From Propionivibrio sp. (lineage in GTDB: Bacteria; Pseudomonadota; Gammaproteobacteria; Burkholderiales; Rhodocyclaceae), in contig JARKPC010000112.1 of assembly GCA_029975435.1 (NCBI GenBank), positions 1 through 58,105 on the forward strand: DNA of 58,105 nt. The letters run 5' to 3'. Position 1 is the first letter of the stretch; every line of letters begins with the position of its first letter. A program made the position numbers and the translations under genes. Of this stretch, positions 24,446-33,394 are shown piece by piece. The notes beneath the pieces were generated by a model, which was not told where the DNA came from, did no database searches, and saw only the letters and a program-made list of their open reading frames with translations.

Positions 24446-25231
24446 CTATTTCCCTTGCAGCTTTCTCATCAGCGCCCTCGCCCGGCACAGGTCTTCCCAC
24501 GCCTTGGCCTTGTCGGGAAGATTGCGCAGCAGGTACGCCGGGTGATAGGTCGCCAGTACCGGAATTTCGCGATCGCCCTCCCGGAAAGCCAGCGTCTTGC
24601 CGCGCAGGCTGGCCAGCGAGCCCTCTTCTCCCAGGACCGAACTGACTGCGGCGCGACCGAGCAGGACGATCAGTTTCGGCTGGATGAGCGCAATCTGCCG
24701 TTTCAGGAACGGGAAACACGCCGCCATTTCCGCCGACTCCGGCGTGCGATTGCCCGGTGGGCGACATTTCACGGCATTGGCGATATAGACATCCTCGCCG
24801 CGCTTGAGCCCGATGGCTGCCAGCATGGCATCGAGCAGCCTGCCCGCCTGACCGACGAAAGGTTCGCCGCGCGCATCCTCCTCGGCTCCCGGCCCCTCCC
24901 CGACGAACAGCCAGCCGGCGTTTTCATCGCCCACGCCGGGAACGGCCTGCTGTCGCTCGGCGCACAGGCCACAGGCGCGGCACTCGGAGATACTCCGGCG
25001 CAACAGATTCCAGTCCATGCGTTCGACACCGACCGACGGATCCACTGCCCCGATAGTGCTCGAGGTGGCGGCTGACCTATTCTCCTCGCGGACCGGCGGA
25101 GCACGCTCGTCGCCCCTGGCTGCCGTGCCGGCATCCGTAGGCGCCCGCCGCGCAACCGGTGGACCATCGCGCCGGACCCACACCGGCGAGAGCCCCATCT
25201 CCTCGAGGACTTCCTTCCTTGACAAGCTCAT
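24446..25231 (-). CDS. Family 4 uracil-DNA glycosylase
   Basis: A 261-residue iron-sulfur uracil-DNA glycosylase that removes uracil from DNA. Motifs: cluster cysteines in CRACGLC, KCRPPGNRTPE and ACFPFL; motif 1 VGEGPGAEEDARGEPFVGQAG; and the HPAYLLR loop. The first 75 residues are a low-complexity Ala/Arg/Pro/Glu extension beyond the catalytic core and look disordered. The start overlaps the rimI stop by 4 nt, giving a tsaB-rimI-UDG operon. Confidence 0.9.
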   Translation of the reverse strand: MSLSRKEVLEEMGLSPVWVRRDGPPVARRAPTDAGTAARGDERAPPVREENRSAATSSTIGAVDPSVGVERMDWNLLRRSISECRACGLCAERQQAVPGVGDENAGWLFVGEGPGAEEDARGEPFVGQAGRLLDAMLAAIGLKRGEDVYIANAVKCRPPGNRTPESAEMAACFPFLKRQIALIQPKLIVLLGRAAVSSVLGEEGSLASLRGKTLAFREGDREIPVLATYHPAYLLRNLPDKAKAWEDLCRARALMRKLQGK

Positions 25232-25704
25232 GCCCGCGCCTCTTCCAGCTTATGCGTCAGGACCAAAGCATCCTCCCGGCCACCGATCGCCGGATAGTAG
25301 CCTCGACGAACGCCGATCTGCCGAAAGCCGAAATGTCGATAGAGCGCCAAGGCCCTTTCGTTGGAAGGGCGGACTTCCAGCAGGAGCGTCGAGGCTCCGG
25401 CCGCTCTGGCAGTATTCATCGCCTGGCGCAACAGGCGGGCGCCAAAACCCAGGCCCTGGCGCTTCTCGGCAACCGCGACGTTGAGCAGATGCGCCTCGTC
25501 CACGGCCATCATGAGCACGTAGTATCCGACCAATTCGCCCCCGATGCGGCAAACCCAGCAGCTGTAGCCGCTGGTGATCGAATCGGCAAAGTTGGCCCGG
25601 CTCCACGGATGGGAATAGGCGCGGTACTCAATGCGCAGAACCTCATCCAGGTCGCACTCGGACATGGGCAGCAATTCGACGGCCGGTTCAAGCACGGCGC
25701 TCAT
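25228..25704 (-). CDS. rimI: Ribosomal protein S18-alanine N-acetyltransferase
   Basis: A 158-residue GNAT acetyltransferase modifying the N-terminal alanine of ribosomal protein S18. The acetyl-CoA loop reads EKRQGLGFGARLLR, followed by LEVRPSNERALALYRHFGFRQIGVRRGYY, the RimI C-terminal signature. It overlaps tsaB by 1 nt (TGATG) and the UDG gene by 4 nt. The tsaB-rimI adjacency is common in proteobacteria. Confidence 0.95.
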   Translation of the reverse strand: MSAVLEPAVELLPMSECDLDEVLRIEYRAYSHPWSRANFADSITSGYSCWVCRIGGELVGYYVLMMAVDEAHLLNVAVAEKRQGLGFGARLLRQAMNTARAAGASTLLLEVRPSNERALALYRHFGFRQIGVRRGYYPAIGGREDALVLTHKLEEARA

Positions 25705-26381
25705 CAGGCGCGGCCTCCTTCAGCCAGGCGCTCGGCCACCGTCTTGGCCACCTTGTCGCGCACGTAGAGGGGTGCGGCGTCAGCCGGATCGATCCGCTCT
25801 CCGCGCTCGATGCGCGGCGCGGCCAGACGAACGACAAATTCGGCATGCGGCATGATCTCCGGCCGCCATTCGGCGACCACCGCGGAAAGGCGCTCCCGCA
25901 GCACCGGATAAGCGGCGAGTCCGTTTCCGCAGGCAAGCCAGCCGGTGGAATCCGGCACCGGCACGCTATCCGGCGCGTAGACGCCGATGCTACCTTGCAG
26001 GACGCCGCTGGCAAAAACTCCGAAATAGACTTCGCCCATGCGCGCATCCAGGGCCACGATGACGCGCTCGCCCCCGCTCGCCAACGCCATGGCATCGAGC
26101 GTACCGACCCCCAGGAGCGGCAGGTCGCGCGCAAAAGCCAACCCCTGCGCCACTCCGCAGGAAACGCGCAATCCGGTAAAGGAGCCCGGCCCCATGCCGA
26201 AGGCGATCCCGTCCAGTTCGGCAAACCCCAAACCGGCTTCCTTGATAGCCTCTTCGGCAACAGGCAGCAATGTCGCGGAATTGGACAGATTATCCGGGCA
26301 GCGGCGCGCGATGACCTTCCCATCAAGCCATAGGGCTATGGAACCGGGATCGGTCGCGGTTTCGAGAGCGAGGATTTTCAT
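25704..26381 (-). CDS. tsaB: tRNA threonylcarbamoyladenosine biosynthesis protein TsaB
   Basis: A 225-residue ASKHA-fold partner of TsaD in formation of the t6A37 modification of ANN-decoding tRNAs. The N-terminal MKILALETATDPGSIALW and the conserved AFGMGPGSFTGLRVSCGVAQGLA are diagnostic. It is first in the operon with rimI and the UDG gene. Confidence 0.95.
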   Translation of the reverse strand: MKILALETATDPGSIALWLDGKVIARRCPDNLSNSATLLPVAEEAIKEAGLGFAELDGIAFGMGPGSFTGLRVSCGVAQGLAFARDLPLLGVGTLDAMALASGGERVIVALDARMGEVYFGVFASGVLQGSIGVYAPDSVPVPDSTGWLACGNGLAAYPVLRERLSAVVAEWRPEIMPHAEFVVRLAAPRIERGERIDPADAAPLYVRDKVAKTVAERLAEGGRA

Positions 26382-26426
26382 GGGGAGCTATTTTACCCGC
26401 AGACATCCCCCCCTCCTACCTCGCAT

Positions 26427-26552
26427 TCACATCTGCAGTGAGGCCCCAGCCGCCTGGCCGGCGACTGTGGCATCCTGAACGAACTGGCTGCCGCCGCACA
26501 CGACGAGGGATGCGCTTGCCACGAAGAGGACCCAACATAATTTCGTTCGCAC
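26427..26552 (-). CDS. Possible 41-aa membrane or secreted peptide
   Basis: A GTG-initiated frame encoding VRTKLCWVLFVASASLVVC followed by a short Gly/Ala/Gln-rich tail. The shape (two basic residues, about 14 hydrophobic residues, a Cys) resembles a signal peptide, but the residue before Cys is Val, so it is not a proper lipobox. No convincing Shine-Dalgarno is present. It lies in the 250-bp gap between tsaB and the pirin gene, which otherwise shows nothing recognisable. It could be chance. Confidence 0.2.
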   Translation of the reverse strand: MRTKLCWVLFVASASLVVCGGSQFVQDATVAGQAAGASLQM

Positions 26553-26631
26553 CCCAACCGGAACTCGGCAACTCGCCTGGCGTCCTATTGCCATATTGAG
26601 AGTCCACTGAATCCCTGTTGAGGACAATCTT

Positions 26632-27723
26632 GTGAACGTCCTGAATCAGTGCCGGCAGCAAGACCCCGGCAACCGTCACCAAGCTGCCCATTCGCCGGCA
26701 CCGCAAGTCATCCCGACACGCGATGCGCTGCTCGGCGATGGCATGACCATCCGTCGCGCCCTGCCCAGCACCCCGTGCCGCATGATCGGCGCGTGGTGCT
26801 TCCTCGATCACTTTGGACCGGTAGACGTAACGCGTGGACACGGCCTGCGTGTCGGGCCGCATCCGCACACCGCGCTGCAAACGTTCACTTGGCCGCTGGC
26901 CGGTGAGATCCTGCATCGCGACAGCTTGGGGTACGAGCAGATCATCCGGCCCGGTCAGGTCAACCTGATGACGGCCGGTCGCGGCATCAGCCATTCCGAG
27001 GAGTCGCCCGGCACGCGCTCGTCGCAACTGCACGGCGCACAACTGTGGATTGCTCTCCCCGAGGCCGTGCGCCACTGCGAACCGGCGTTCGATCACTACC
27101 CGAAATTGCCGGTTATCGAGCGCGACGGTTTCCGCATCACGTTACTCGTTGGTGAAGCACTTGGCGAGCAAGCTCCGACGCGGGTCTTCACTCCGCTGCT
27201 GAGCCTGGATTTCATGACTGGCGGTGAGGCCGCAACTACGCTGGATGTGCCCGCAGGCTTCGAATTTGGCGTGCTGATGCTGGAAGGACAAGCCACTATC
27301 GACAGCCAGGTGCTGCACGTCGGTCAGTTGCTTTATTTGGGCAGCGGAAGTGATCAGTTGCGGGTGAGCAGCACAAGCCCGGCGCGCCTGCTCCTGATCG
27401 GTGGCGCGCCTTTTGGGGAAGAAATACTGATGTGGTGGAATTTCGTCGGGCGTAGCCGGGAGGAACTGACACGCGCCGCCGCCGAATGGGACTCCGGCGA
27501 TGCCCGCTTCGGAACGGTGCGCGGTTATCCCGGCGAACGTCTGAAGGCGCCCCTGCCACCCTGGACAACAACCTGGCCGCCGAATGGAGGACACGATGTC
27601 CCCCCGAAAACTCCCGTTCCTCTGGTTCTCGGCCCTGTTAGTGGCGTCGTTTGTATGCATCGCCAATGGTGCCGCCGATGCCCCCAGCTATTTCGACGTC
27701 AAACCCGGATCGCACCCACATGA
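26632..27723 (+). CDS. Pirin-family bicupin protein
   Basis: A pirin-like protein, 363 residues as read. The first cupin has the metal motif VGPHPHTALQTFTWPLAGEILHRDSLG and the pirin signature MTAGRGISHSEESP. The second cupin is degenerate. Some pirins are iron-dependent quercetinases or redox-sensing cofactors; the substrate here is unknown. The start is GTG with GAGGA upstream. The C-terminal 40 or so residues past KAPLPPW do not look like pirin and overlap the next gene by 128 nt, so the natural stop may have been lost or the end shifted. Confidence 0.78.
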   Translation: MNVLNQCRQQDPGNRHQAAHSPAPQVIPTRDALLGDGMTIRRALPSTPCRMIGAWCFLDHFGPVDVTRGHGLRVGPHPHTALQTFTWPLAGEILHRDSLGYEQIIRPGQVNLMTAGRGISHSEESPGTRSSQLHGAQLWIALPEAVRHCEPAFDHYPKLPVIERDGFRITLLVGEALGEQAPTRVFTPLLSLDFMTGGEAATTLDVPAGFEFGVLMLEGQATIDSQVLHVGQLLYLGSGSDQLRVSSTSPARLLLIGGAPFGEEILMWWNFVGRSREELTRAAAEWDSGDARFGTVRGYPGERLKAPLPPWTTTWPPNGGHDVPPKTPVPLVLGPVSGVVCMHRQWCRRCPQLFRRQTRIAPT

Positions 27724-28576
27724 TGTGGCGGCCGCGCCGGAAGCCAATGGCCCCGTGTACTACACGGCGCAACACACCGGCAAGCTCGGCATCCTCGAAC
27801 CGCGCACCGGTCGGGTTGACGAAATTGCGCTCGGCGCCGGTTCGTCGCCGCATGGCGTGATCGTCGGCCCCGATGGCGCGGCATGGATTACCGACAGCGG
27901 ACTGAATGCCATCGTACGTTACGACCCGAAGAACCGCACCTTACGCTCCTGGTCTCTCCCGGCCGACGCTGCCGGAGCCAATCTGAACACCCTCGCTTTC
28001 GACCGGCGCGGCCGCGTGTGGTTTACCGGACAAGGCGGCTACTACGGTCGACTGGTGATCGACAGCGGCGACATGAAAGTCTGGAAGTCCCCACGCGGGC
28101 GCGGCCCGTACGGCATTGCCGCCACTCCGGACGGAGACGTGTATTACGCATCTCTGGCCGGCAGCCATATCGCGCGCATCGACATGGACACAGGCGAAGC
28201 AACCGTGATCGATCCTCCGACGCCGCGCCAAGGCGCTCGGCGCGTATGGTCCGATTCGCGCGGAAAAATCTGGGTCAGCTACTGGAATACGGGCCATGTA
28301 GGTCGCTACGATCCGGCCGGCCGGACATGGAAGGAGTGGAAATTGCCGGGTAACGCACACGCCTATGCGGTGTGGGTCGACGAGCACGACAAGGTGTGGC
28401 TCACCGAATGGGAGAGCAACGCCATCGTTCGCTTCGATCCGCGCAGCGAGACGTTCGAGAGCTATCCGTCGAACCGCGCCGGCGCCACCGTGCGGCAGTT
28501 GCTGGGCCGCCATGGCGAGGTTTGGGGGGCCGAATCGGGCAACGACCGCCTGGTGCGGATAGTATCGCGCCCCTGA
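27596..28576 (+). CDS. Secreted beta-propeller protein, virginiamycin-B-lyase-like
   Basis: A 326-residue exported protein: a signal peptide (LPFLWFSALLVASFVCIANGAA), then repeated propeller blades of the Vgb/NHL type (GVIVGPDGAAWITDSGLNAIVRYDP, LAFDRRGRVWFTGQGGYYGRL, YAVWVDEHDKVWLTEWESNAIVRFDP). Vgb enzymes linearise streptogramin B, but most chromosomal relatives are uncharacterised, so antibiotic resistance should not be assumed. The start at 27596 has a strong GGAGG nearby and lies within the end of the pirin frame. Confidence 0.8.
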   Translation: MSPRKLPFLWFSALLVASFVCIANGAADAPSYFDVKPGSHPHDVAAAPEANGPVYYTAQHTGKLGILEPRTGRVDEIALGAGSSPHGVIVGPDGAAWITDSGLNAIVRYDPKNRTLRSWSLPADAAGANLNTLAFDRRGRVWFTGQGGYYGRLVIDSGDMKVWKSPRGRGPYGIAATPDGDVYYASLAGSHIARIDMDTGEATVIDPPTPRQGARRVWSDSRGKIWVSYWNTGHVGRYDPAGRTWKEWKLPGNAHAYAVWVDEHDKVWLTEWESNAIVRFDPRSETFESYPSNRAGATVRQLLGRHGEVWGAESGNDRLVRIVSRP

Positions 28577-28830
28577 CGACAGCCGCCCCCATTGCAAGGC
28601 AAGGCGTGGCGGAGTCTGCGCGGGATATCCCGGACAATTCCGACCAGGCCAGCCCGATCCGTGTTAGGATCGCGCCTCCTCGTAGCGCCATTCATCAGTC
28701 TTGGCGCTCGTCAGATCGAGCCTGGCAACTCCGCCGGGCCTGACTCAACAATCCCTGCGCATCTGCCCAGACTGGTTCGTGCATCAGCGTTCATCCGCGC
28801 ACGCATGGCAGATGCCTGGAGTTCTCACCC

Positions 28831-30147
28831 GTGAAATTCACCGAACTGGGTCTCGCCCCCGAGATCCTGCGTGCCATTGCCGATCAAGGCTATGAAATTC
28901 CCACTCCGATCCAGGCCCAGGCCATTCCCGTCGTTCTCGCCGGGCATGACCTGATGGCGTGCGCCCAGACGGGCACCGGCAAGACCGCCGGCTTCACGCT
29001 GCCGATCCTCAACCGCCTGGCGGCCGGAAAATCCACCGGCCCGCGCAAGATCCGCGTACTGATCCTGACGCCCACGCGCGAACTCGCGGCGCAGGTCGAA
29101 GATAGCGTGCGCACCTACGGCGCCCACCTGCCCTTCAAGTCGCTGGTGATCTTTGGCGGCGTCGGCATCAACCCGCAGATCGCCGCGCTCAAGAAAGGCG
29201 TCGACATCCTGGTAGCCACACCGGGCCGACTGCTCGACCACGCGCAGCAGCGCACCGTCGACCTCTCCGGCATCGACGTGCTGGTCCTCGACGAGGCCGA
29301 CCGTATGCTCGACATGGGCTTCATCCACGACATTCGGAAGGTGCTCGCCCTGCTGCCGAAAAAGCGCCAGAACCTGCTGTTCTCGGCGACCTTCTCCGAC
29401 GAGATCCGCACGCTGGCCGGCAGCTTCCTGGTCAATCCCGAATACGTCGAATCGGAACGCCGCAACACCGCGCCCGAACTCGTCACTCAATACGTTTACA
29501 AGGTTGACCGGGAGCGCAAGCGCGACCTGCTGGTCGACCTGATCAAGGAGAAAGGCTGGTACCAGGTACTGGTGTTCACCCGCACCAAGTGGGGCGCCAA
29601 CGGGCTGGCGGAAAAACTGCTCAAGGCCGGCATCGAGGCCGACGCCATCCACGGCAACAAGAGCCAGAACGCCCGCACGCGAGCGCTGGCCAACTTCAAG
29701 ACCGGCAAGCTGCACGTACTGGTCGCTACCGACATCGCGGCACGCGGCATCGACATCGACGAACTGCCGCACGTGGTCAACTACGAGTTACCGAACGTGC
29801 CCGAGGATTATGTGCACCGCATCGGCCGCACCGGCCGCGCCGGGTCCGAAGGATCGGCGATTTCTCTGGTCTGTGTCGATGAGCACAAGCTGCTCAAGGA
29901 CATCGAGCGGTTGATCAAGAAGCCGATCGACGTAATGGCGCATCCCGGTTACGAGCCGGACCCGACTATCCGTCCCGAACCGATCCAGATGCGCTCGGCC
30001 GGAGCGCGCGGCGGACAACGCCCGGCGGGCGGACGGCCGGGAGGCGCGTCGCGGACGAGCAAACCCAAGGCTCCGGCCAGGACAGCCGCCCCGGCAGGCA
30101 AGCCCGGCAGCGGCGCGGCACATCGTAACGGGAGCCGCCACCGCTAA
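28831..30147 (+). CDS. rhlE: DEAD-box RNA helicase RhlE
   Basis: A 438-residue ATP-dependent RNA helicase for rRNA and mRNA remodelling. The Q motif ([13 protein letters not shown]), Walker A ([11 protein letters not shown]), PTRELAAQ, the DEAD box ([13 protein letters not shown]), SAT, and [13 protein letters not shown] are all present. The tail is Gly/Arg/Pro/Ala-rich and basic, as usual for RhlE RNA-binding tails. The start is GTG with GGAG about 11 nt upstream. The 254 bp before it contain no recognisable gene; they may hold a 5' leader. An intrinsic terminator follows. Confidence 0.93.
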   Translation: MKFTELGLAPEILRAIADQGYEIPTPIQAQAIPVVLAGHDLMACAQTGTGKTAGFTLPILNRLAAGKSTGPRKIRVLILTPTRELAAQVEDSVRTYGAHLPFKSLVIFGGVGINPQIAALKKGVDILVATPGRLLDHAQQRTVDLSGIDVLVLDEADRMLDMGFIHDIRKVLALLPKKRQNLLFSATFSDEIRTLAGSFLVNPEYVESERRNTAPELVTQYVYKVDRERKRDLLVDLIKEKGWYQVLVFTRTKWGANGLAEKLLKAGIEADAIHGNKSQNARTRALANFKTGKLHVLVATDIAARGIDIDELPHVVNYELPNVPEDYVHRIGRTGRAGSEGSAISLVCVDEHKLLKDIERLIKKPIDVMAHPGYEPDPTIRPEPIQMRSAGARGGQRPAGGRPGGASRTSKPKAPARTAAPAGKPGSGAAHRNGSRHR

Positions 30148-30182
30148 CCGGCAGTCACGCTGAAGCAAAGGAATCCTGAAGA

Positions 30183-30219
30183 AGCCGTTATTCCGAGTTC
30201 CACCGGAATAACGGCTTTT
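30183..30219 (+). terminator. Intrinsic terminator after rhlE
   Basis: A 12-bp perfect stem (GCCGTTATTCCG and its complement, arms 30183-30194 and 30203-30214) with an 8-nt loop, followed by TTTTCTTT. It lies in the 91-bp convergent gap between rhlE and dmsB. Confidence 0.92.
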
Positions 30220-30238
30220 CTTTCGGTATCAGTCCGTA

Positions 30239-30859
30239 TCAGTCCTCAACCGGCAAGGGCCACACGGCCCCCAGCTTGTCGCCGACCGGGCGGGCCTTGC
30301 GTGGCGGCCTGATTACCAGCGACGGCTTGGTCGTGGCGGCATCCGGCAACGGCGCCACCGCCGCCAGCGTGCCGTGCACCCGGCGCAACTCGCCGATATC
30401 GCCGAATTCGATCGCCCGCTGCGGGCAGGCATCGACGCAGTTCGGCTGGGCGCCACCCACCAGGCGGTCCTGGCAGCCGTCGCACTTGGTCATGCGACGG
30501 ATCGCGCGGTTGTACTGCGGCGCTCCGTACGGACACGCGTCTTCGCAGTCGCGGCAACCAATGCATTTGTTCTGGTCGATAAGCACCAGCCCGTTGTCGG
30601 CGCGCTTGGCCAGCGCGCCTTTCGGGCAAACCTCGACGCAGGCCGGCTGCGCGCAATGGTTGCACGCGATGGAAACGTAATAGGCGAAAACGTCCTGCTG
30701 CCAGGCGCCATGGACTTCTTTCCAGGTGCCGCCCGCGTACTCGGAAACGCGCCGGAAGTTGCGTCCGACTTCGAGGTTGTTCATGTCCTTGCAGGCCACC
30801 TGGCAGGTCTTGCAGCCGGTGCACTTCGACATGTCGACGAAAAAACCGTATTGAGCCAT
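30239..30859 (-). CDS. dmsB: DmsB-type four-cluster iron-sulfur subunit
   Basis: A 206-residue electron-transfer subunit that should pass electrons to the molybdopterin subunit encoded just upstream. Four ferredoxin-type cysteine groups are seen: CTGCKTCQVAC, CNHCAQPACVEVC, CIGCRDCEDAC and CDGC...CVDAC. The last 40 residues are a Pro/Arg-rich extension. It follows dmsA by 12 bp. No membrane-anchor gene (dmsC or NrfD type) follows; the gene ends at a terminator. Confidence 0.9.
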   Translation of the reverse strand: MAQYGFFVDMSKCTGCKTCQVACKDMNNLEVGRNFRRVSEYAGGTWKEVHGAWQQDVFAYYVSIACNHCAQPACVEVCPKGALAKRADNGLVLIDQNKCIGCRDCEDACPYGAPQYNRAIRRMTKCDGCQDRLVGGAQPNCVDACPQRAIEFGDIGELRRVHGTLAAVAPLPDAATTKPSLVIRPPRKARPVGDKLGAVWPLPVED

Positions 30860-30871
30860 GTTTGTTCTCCC

Positions 30872-33322
30872 TCAAGCCTTGGCGACCTGGACCAGGTTGG
30901 TGTGTTGTGGATTGGCCTTGGCCAGCGGCGACGGCCGCAGGCTGGTCAGCGTGTTGATGCATCCGCCCTCGTCGACACCGGCCTTGTTGGGCTTGTACCA
31001 GGCGCCCTGCGGGAAGGCGACGACGCCGGGCATGATCCGTGGCGTGACCTTGGCCGGTAGCAAGACGGTGCCGCGATCGTTGAACACGCGTACCGGGTCG
31101 CCGTTCTGAAGGCCGCGCTTGGCAGCATCGACTGGGTTGATCAGCAACATGTCCGGGTGCAGTTCGCGCAGCCACTTGACGTTGTGGTAGGTCGAGTGGG
31201 TGCGGCCGTGGCCGTGCAGGCCATAGAGCTGCAGCGGGTACTTGGCGGCTTTCGGGTCGAGATGGCTCTCCCAGGTCGTCACGTACTGCGGCAGCGGCGT
31301 GATCACGTCGCCCGGCGGCAGTTCCCACTCGGCGGCGATCCTGGCCAGGCGTTCGGAGTAGATCTCGATCTTGCCCGACGGCGTCTTCAGCTTGTTCTTC
31401 ATCGGATCCTTGCGGAACCCTTCCAGCGCGATGTTCGCCTTGCCCTTGTTGTACATCTTGGCGATGCCCTGTTTCTGGAATTGGGCGAAGTCCGGCAGCT
31501 CAGGATGCTTCTTGCGCGTCTCGTTGTAGCACCACTCGACCCACTGCTCCTGCGTGCGGCCTTCGGTGAATTTCTCCTCCACACCGAACCGCTTGGCGAT
31601 GCCACGGCAGATTTCGAACGAACTCCTTTCTTCGAAGCGCGGCTTGACGGCCTGCTGCAAGGCGACGAGGAAGCTGCCGGTTCCCGAGGCGTATCCGTCG
31701 GCGGCGTAGTCGAAGTTTTCCTGCGACATCAAGTCGGGCAGCAGGATGTCGGCGTAGCGTGCGGAGGCGGTCATCTGGTTCTCGATGACCAGCACGAACT
31801 CGCATTTCGTTTCGTCGCGCAGGATCCTGTCGGTGCGGTTGAGGTCGGAATGCTGGTTGGCCAGCACGTTGCCGGCGTAATTCCACATGAACTTGATCGG
31901 CGCTTTCAGCTTATCGACGCCGCGGATGCCGTCGCGCTTGGCGGTCATTTCCGTGCCGCGCTCGATTGCGTCGGTCCACAGGAAGAACGGAATCACCACC
32001 TTGACCGGATTCGCGCCGGTCGGCAGGCCGACAGCGCCCATTTCCACGTCGCCCTCGCGCGCGCCGGTATTGGTGCCGGGCAGGCCGATGTTGCCGGTCA
32101 AAATCGGCAGCATGGCGATCGCACGCACCGATTGCTCGCCGTTGGCCTGGCGCTGCACGCCGTAGCCCTGCGAAATGAATACCGGCTTGGTGTCGCCGAT
32201 CTCGCGGGCCAGGCGAACGATCGTCGAGACCGGGATGCCGGTAATCTGCGAAGCCCATCCGGGCGTCTTGGCGAGCTTGTCGGCGCCGTTGCCGAGAATG
32301 TAGTTCCGGTAATCACTCTTGGCGGGCGCTCCGGCAGGCAGCGTTTTCTCGTCGTAGCCGACGCAGTAGTTATCGAGGAAAGCCTGGTCGACCTTGTTCT
32401 CGGTTATCAGCACGTAAGCGATGCCTTCGCACAGCGCCGCATCGGTGCCGGGCCGGATCGGAATCCATTCGTCTTCCTTGCCGAGCATCGAGTCGGTGTA
32501 CATCGGGTCGATCAGGATCGTGCGCACGTTACCCGCATCCTTGGCGCACTGCCACTCGTAGCCCTTGCCGCCGCCGGACTGACGGGTGTTCAGCGGACTG
32601 TTGCCGAAACTGATGTACAGCCTGGCGTTGGCCACCTCGGTCATGTAGCTGCCGTTGCCGCCGTCGCCGTAGGTATAGGGCATGCCTTCGCGGATCTGTG
32701 CGCTCGAATACGTTCCGTACTGATTGAGATAGCCGCCGAGCAGGTTGAGCAGGCGGAAGTTTGGTGCGCGGCCGGCGACGAGTTGGTAGGTACCGGAGCC
32801 GTACTGGTAGTAGATAGCATCGTTACCGTATTTCTCGATCGTTTTTCTCAGGGCGGCGGCGACTGTATCGAAAGCCTCGTCCCAGGAGATGCGCTCGAAC
32901 TTGCCCTCGCCGCGCGCGCCGACGCGTTTCATCGGATACTTGAGACGCTCCTCGCTATACAGGCGCTGGCGCATCGCCCGGCCGCGCACGCAGGCGCGCA
33001 CGTGTGGCGTACCGCAGCTGTCGGTGCCGGAGTTCTCGGCCTCGATGCGCACCACTTCCCCATTCCTGACGACGACCTTCAGCGGGCAGCGGCTGCCGCA
33101 ATTGACGACGCAGGAACTCCAGAAAGTCTGCTCGCTCCCCATCGTCACGGCCTCCACCGCCAACGCGGCCCCCGAGCGCAGGAACGGCGGCACCACCAGC
33201 GTGGCCGTCACCGCCGAGCAGGCCGTCATGAACTGCCGCCGCGATACACCTTGGCGCGCAAGGTGTTCGACCATCGAGTATTCACCACGCTGTTCAGGCA
33301 CTGCCTCATTTTGTTTGGACAT
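30872..33322 (-). CDS. dmsA: DMSO-reductase-family molybdopterin catalytic subunit
   Basis: An 816-residue TAT-exported molybdo-bis(MGD) enzyme. The twin-arginine signal reads SRRQFMTA at 28-34 and is followed by a hydrophobic stretch. A [4Fe-4S] ligand set begins CVVNCGSRC (Cys71, 75, 79). The predicted Mo-ligand serine lies in QYGTYSSAQIREG, as in DmsA. The C-terminal molydopterin-binding domain carries LYGLHGHGRTHSTYHN. The likely activity is reduction of an S- or N-oxide in the periplasm, but the substrate cannot be fixed from sequence. The start at 33322 has GGGAGAG upstream. The frame is open further upstream, but that part is a decayed GGDEF gene, not DmsA. Confidence 0.88.
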   Translation of the reverse strand: MSKQNEAVPEQRGEYSMVEHLARQGVSRRQFMTACSAVTATLVVPPFLRSGAALAVEAVTMGSEQTFWSSCVVNCGSRCPLKVVVRNGEVVRIEAENSGTDSCGTPHVRACVRGRAMRQRLYSEERLKYPMKRVGARGEGKFERISWDEAFDTVAAALRKTIEKYGNDAIYYQYGSGTYQLVAGRAPNFRLLNLLGGYLNQYGTYSSAQIREGMPYTYGDGGNGSYMTEVANARLYISFGNSPLNTRQSGGGKGYEWQCAKDAGNVRTILIDPMYTDSMLGKEDEWIPIRPGTDAALCEGIAYVLITENKVDQAFLDNYCVGYDEKTLPAGAPAKSDYRNYILGNGADKLAKTPGWASQITGIPVSTIVRLAREIGDTKPVFISQGYGVQRQANGEQSVRAIAMLPILTGNIGLPGTNTGAREGDVEMGAVGLPTGANPVKVVIPFFLWTDAIERGTEMTAKRDGIRGVDKLKAPIKFMWNYAGNVLANQHSDLNRTDRILRDETKCEFVLVIENQMTASARYADILLPDLMSQENFDYAADGYASGTGSFLVALQQAVKPRFEERSSFEICRGIAKRFGVEEKFTEGRTQEQWVEWCYNETRKKHPELPDFAQFQKQGIAKMYNKGKANIALEGFRKDPMKNKLKTPSGKIEIYSERLARIAAEWELPPGDVITPLPQYVTTWESHLDPKAAKYPLQLYGLHGHGRTHSTYHNVKWLRELHPDMLLINPVDAAKRGLQNGDPVRVFNDRGTVLLPAKVTPRIMPGVVAFPQGAWYKPNKAGVDEGGCINTLTSLRPSPLAKANPQHTNLVQVAKA

Positions 33323-33394
33323 TTTTTCTCTCCCTTTCCACAAGAAAATCCTCTCAGTCGCGTATCGCCCATCCGCCCGATCTACCGCAAAGGC

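Noticed and set aside
27596-28576. Streptogramin resistance gene
   Set aside because: The propeller resembles virginiamycin B lyase, but it has a signal peptide, and most relatives with this fold are not resistance enzymes.
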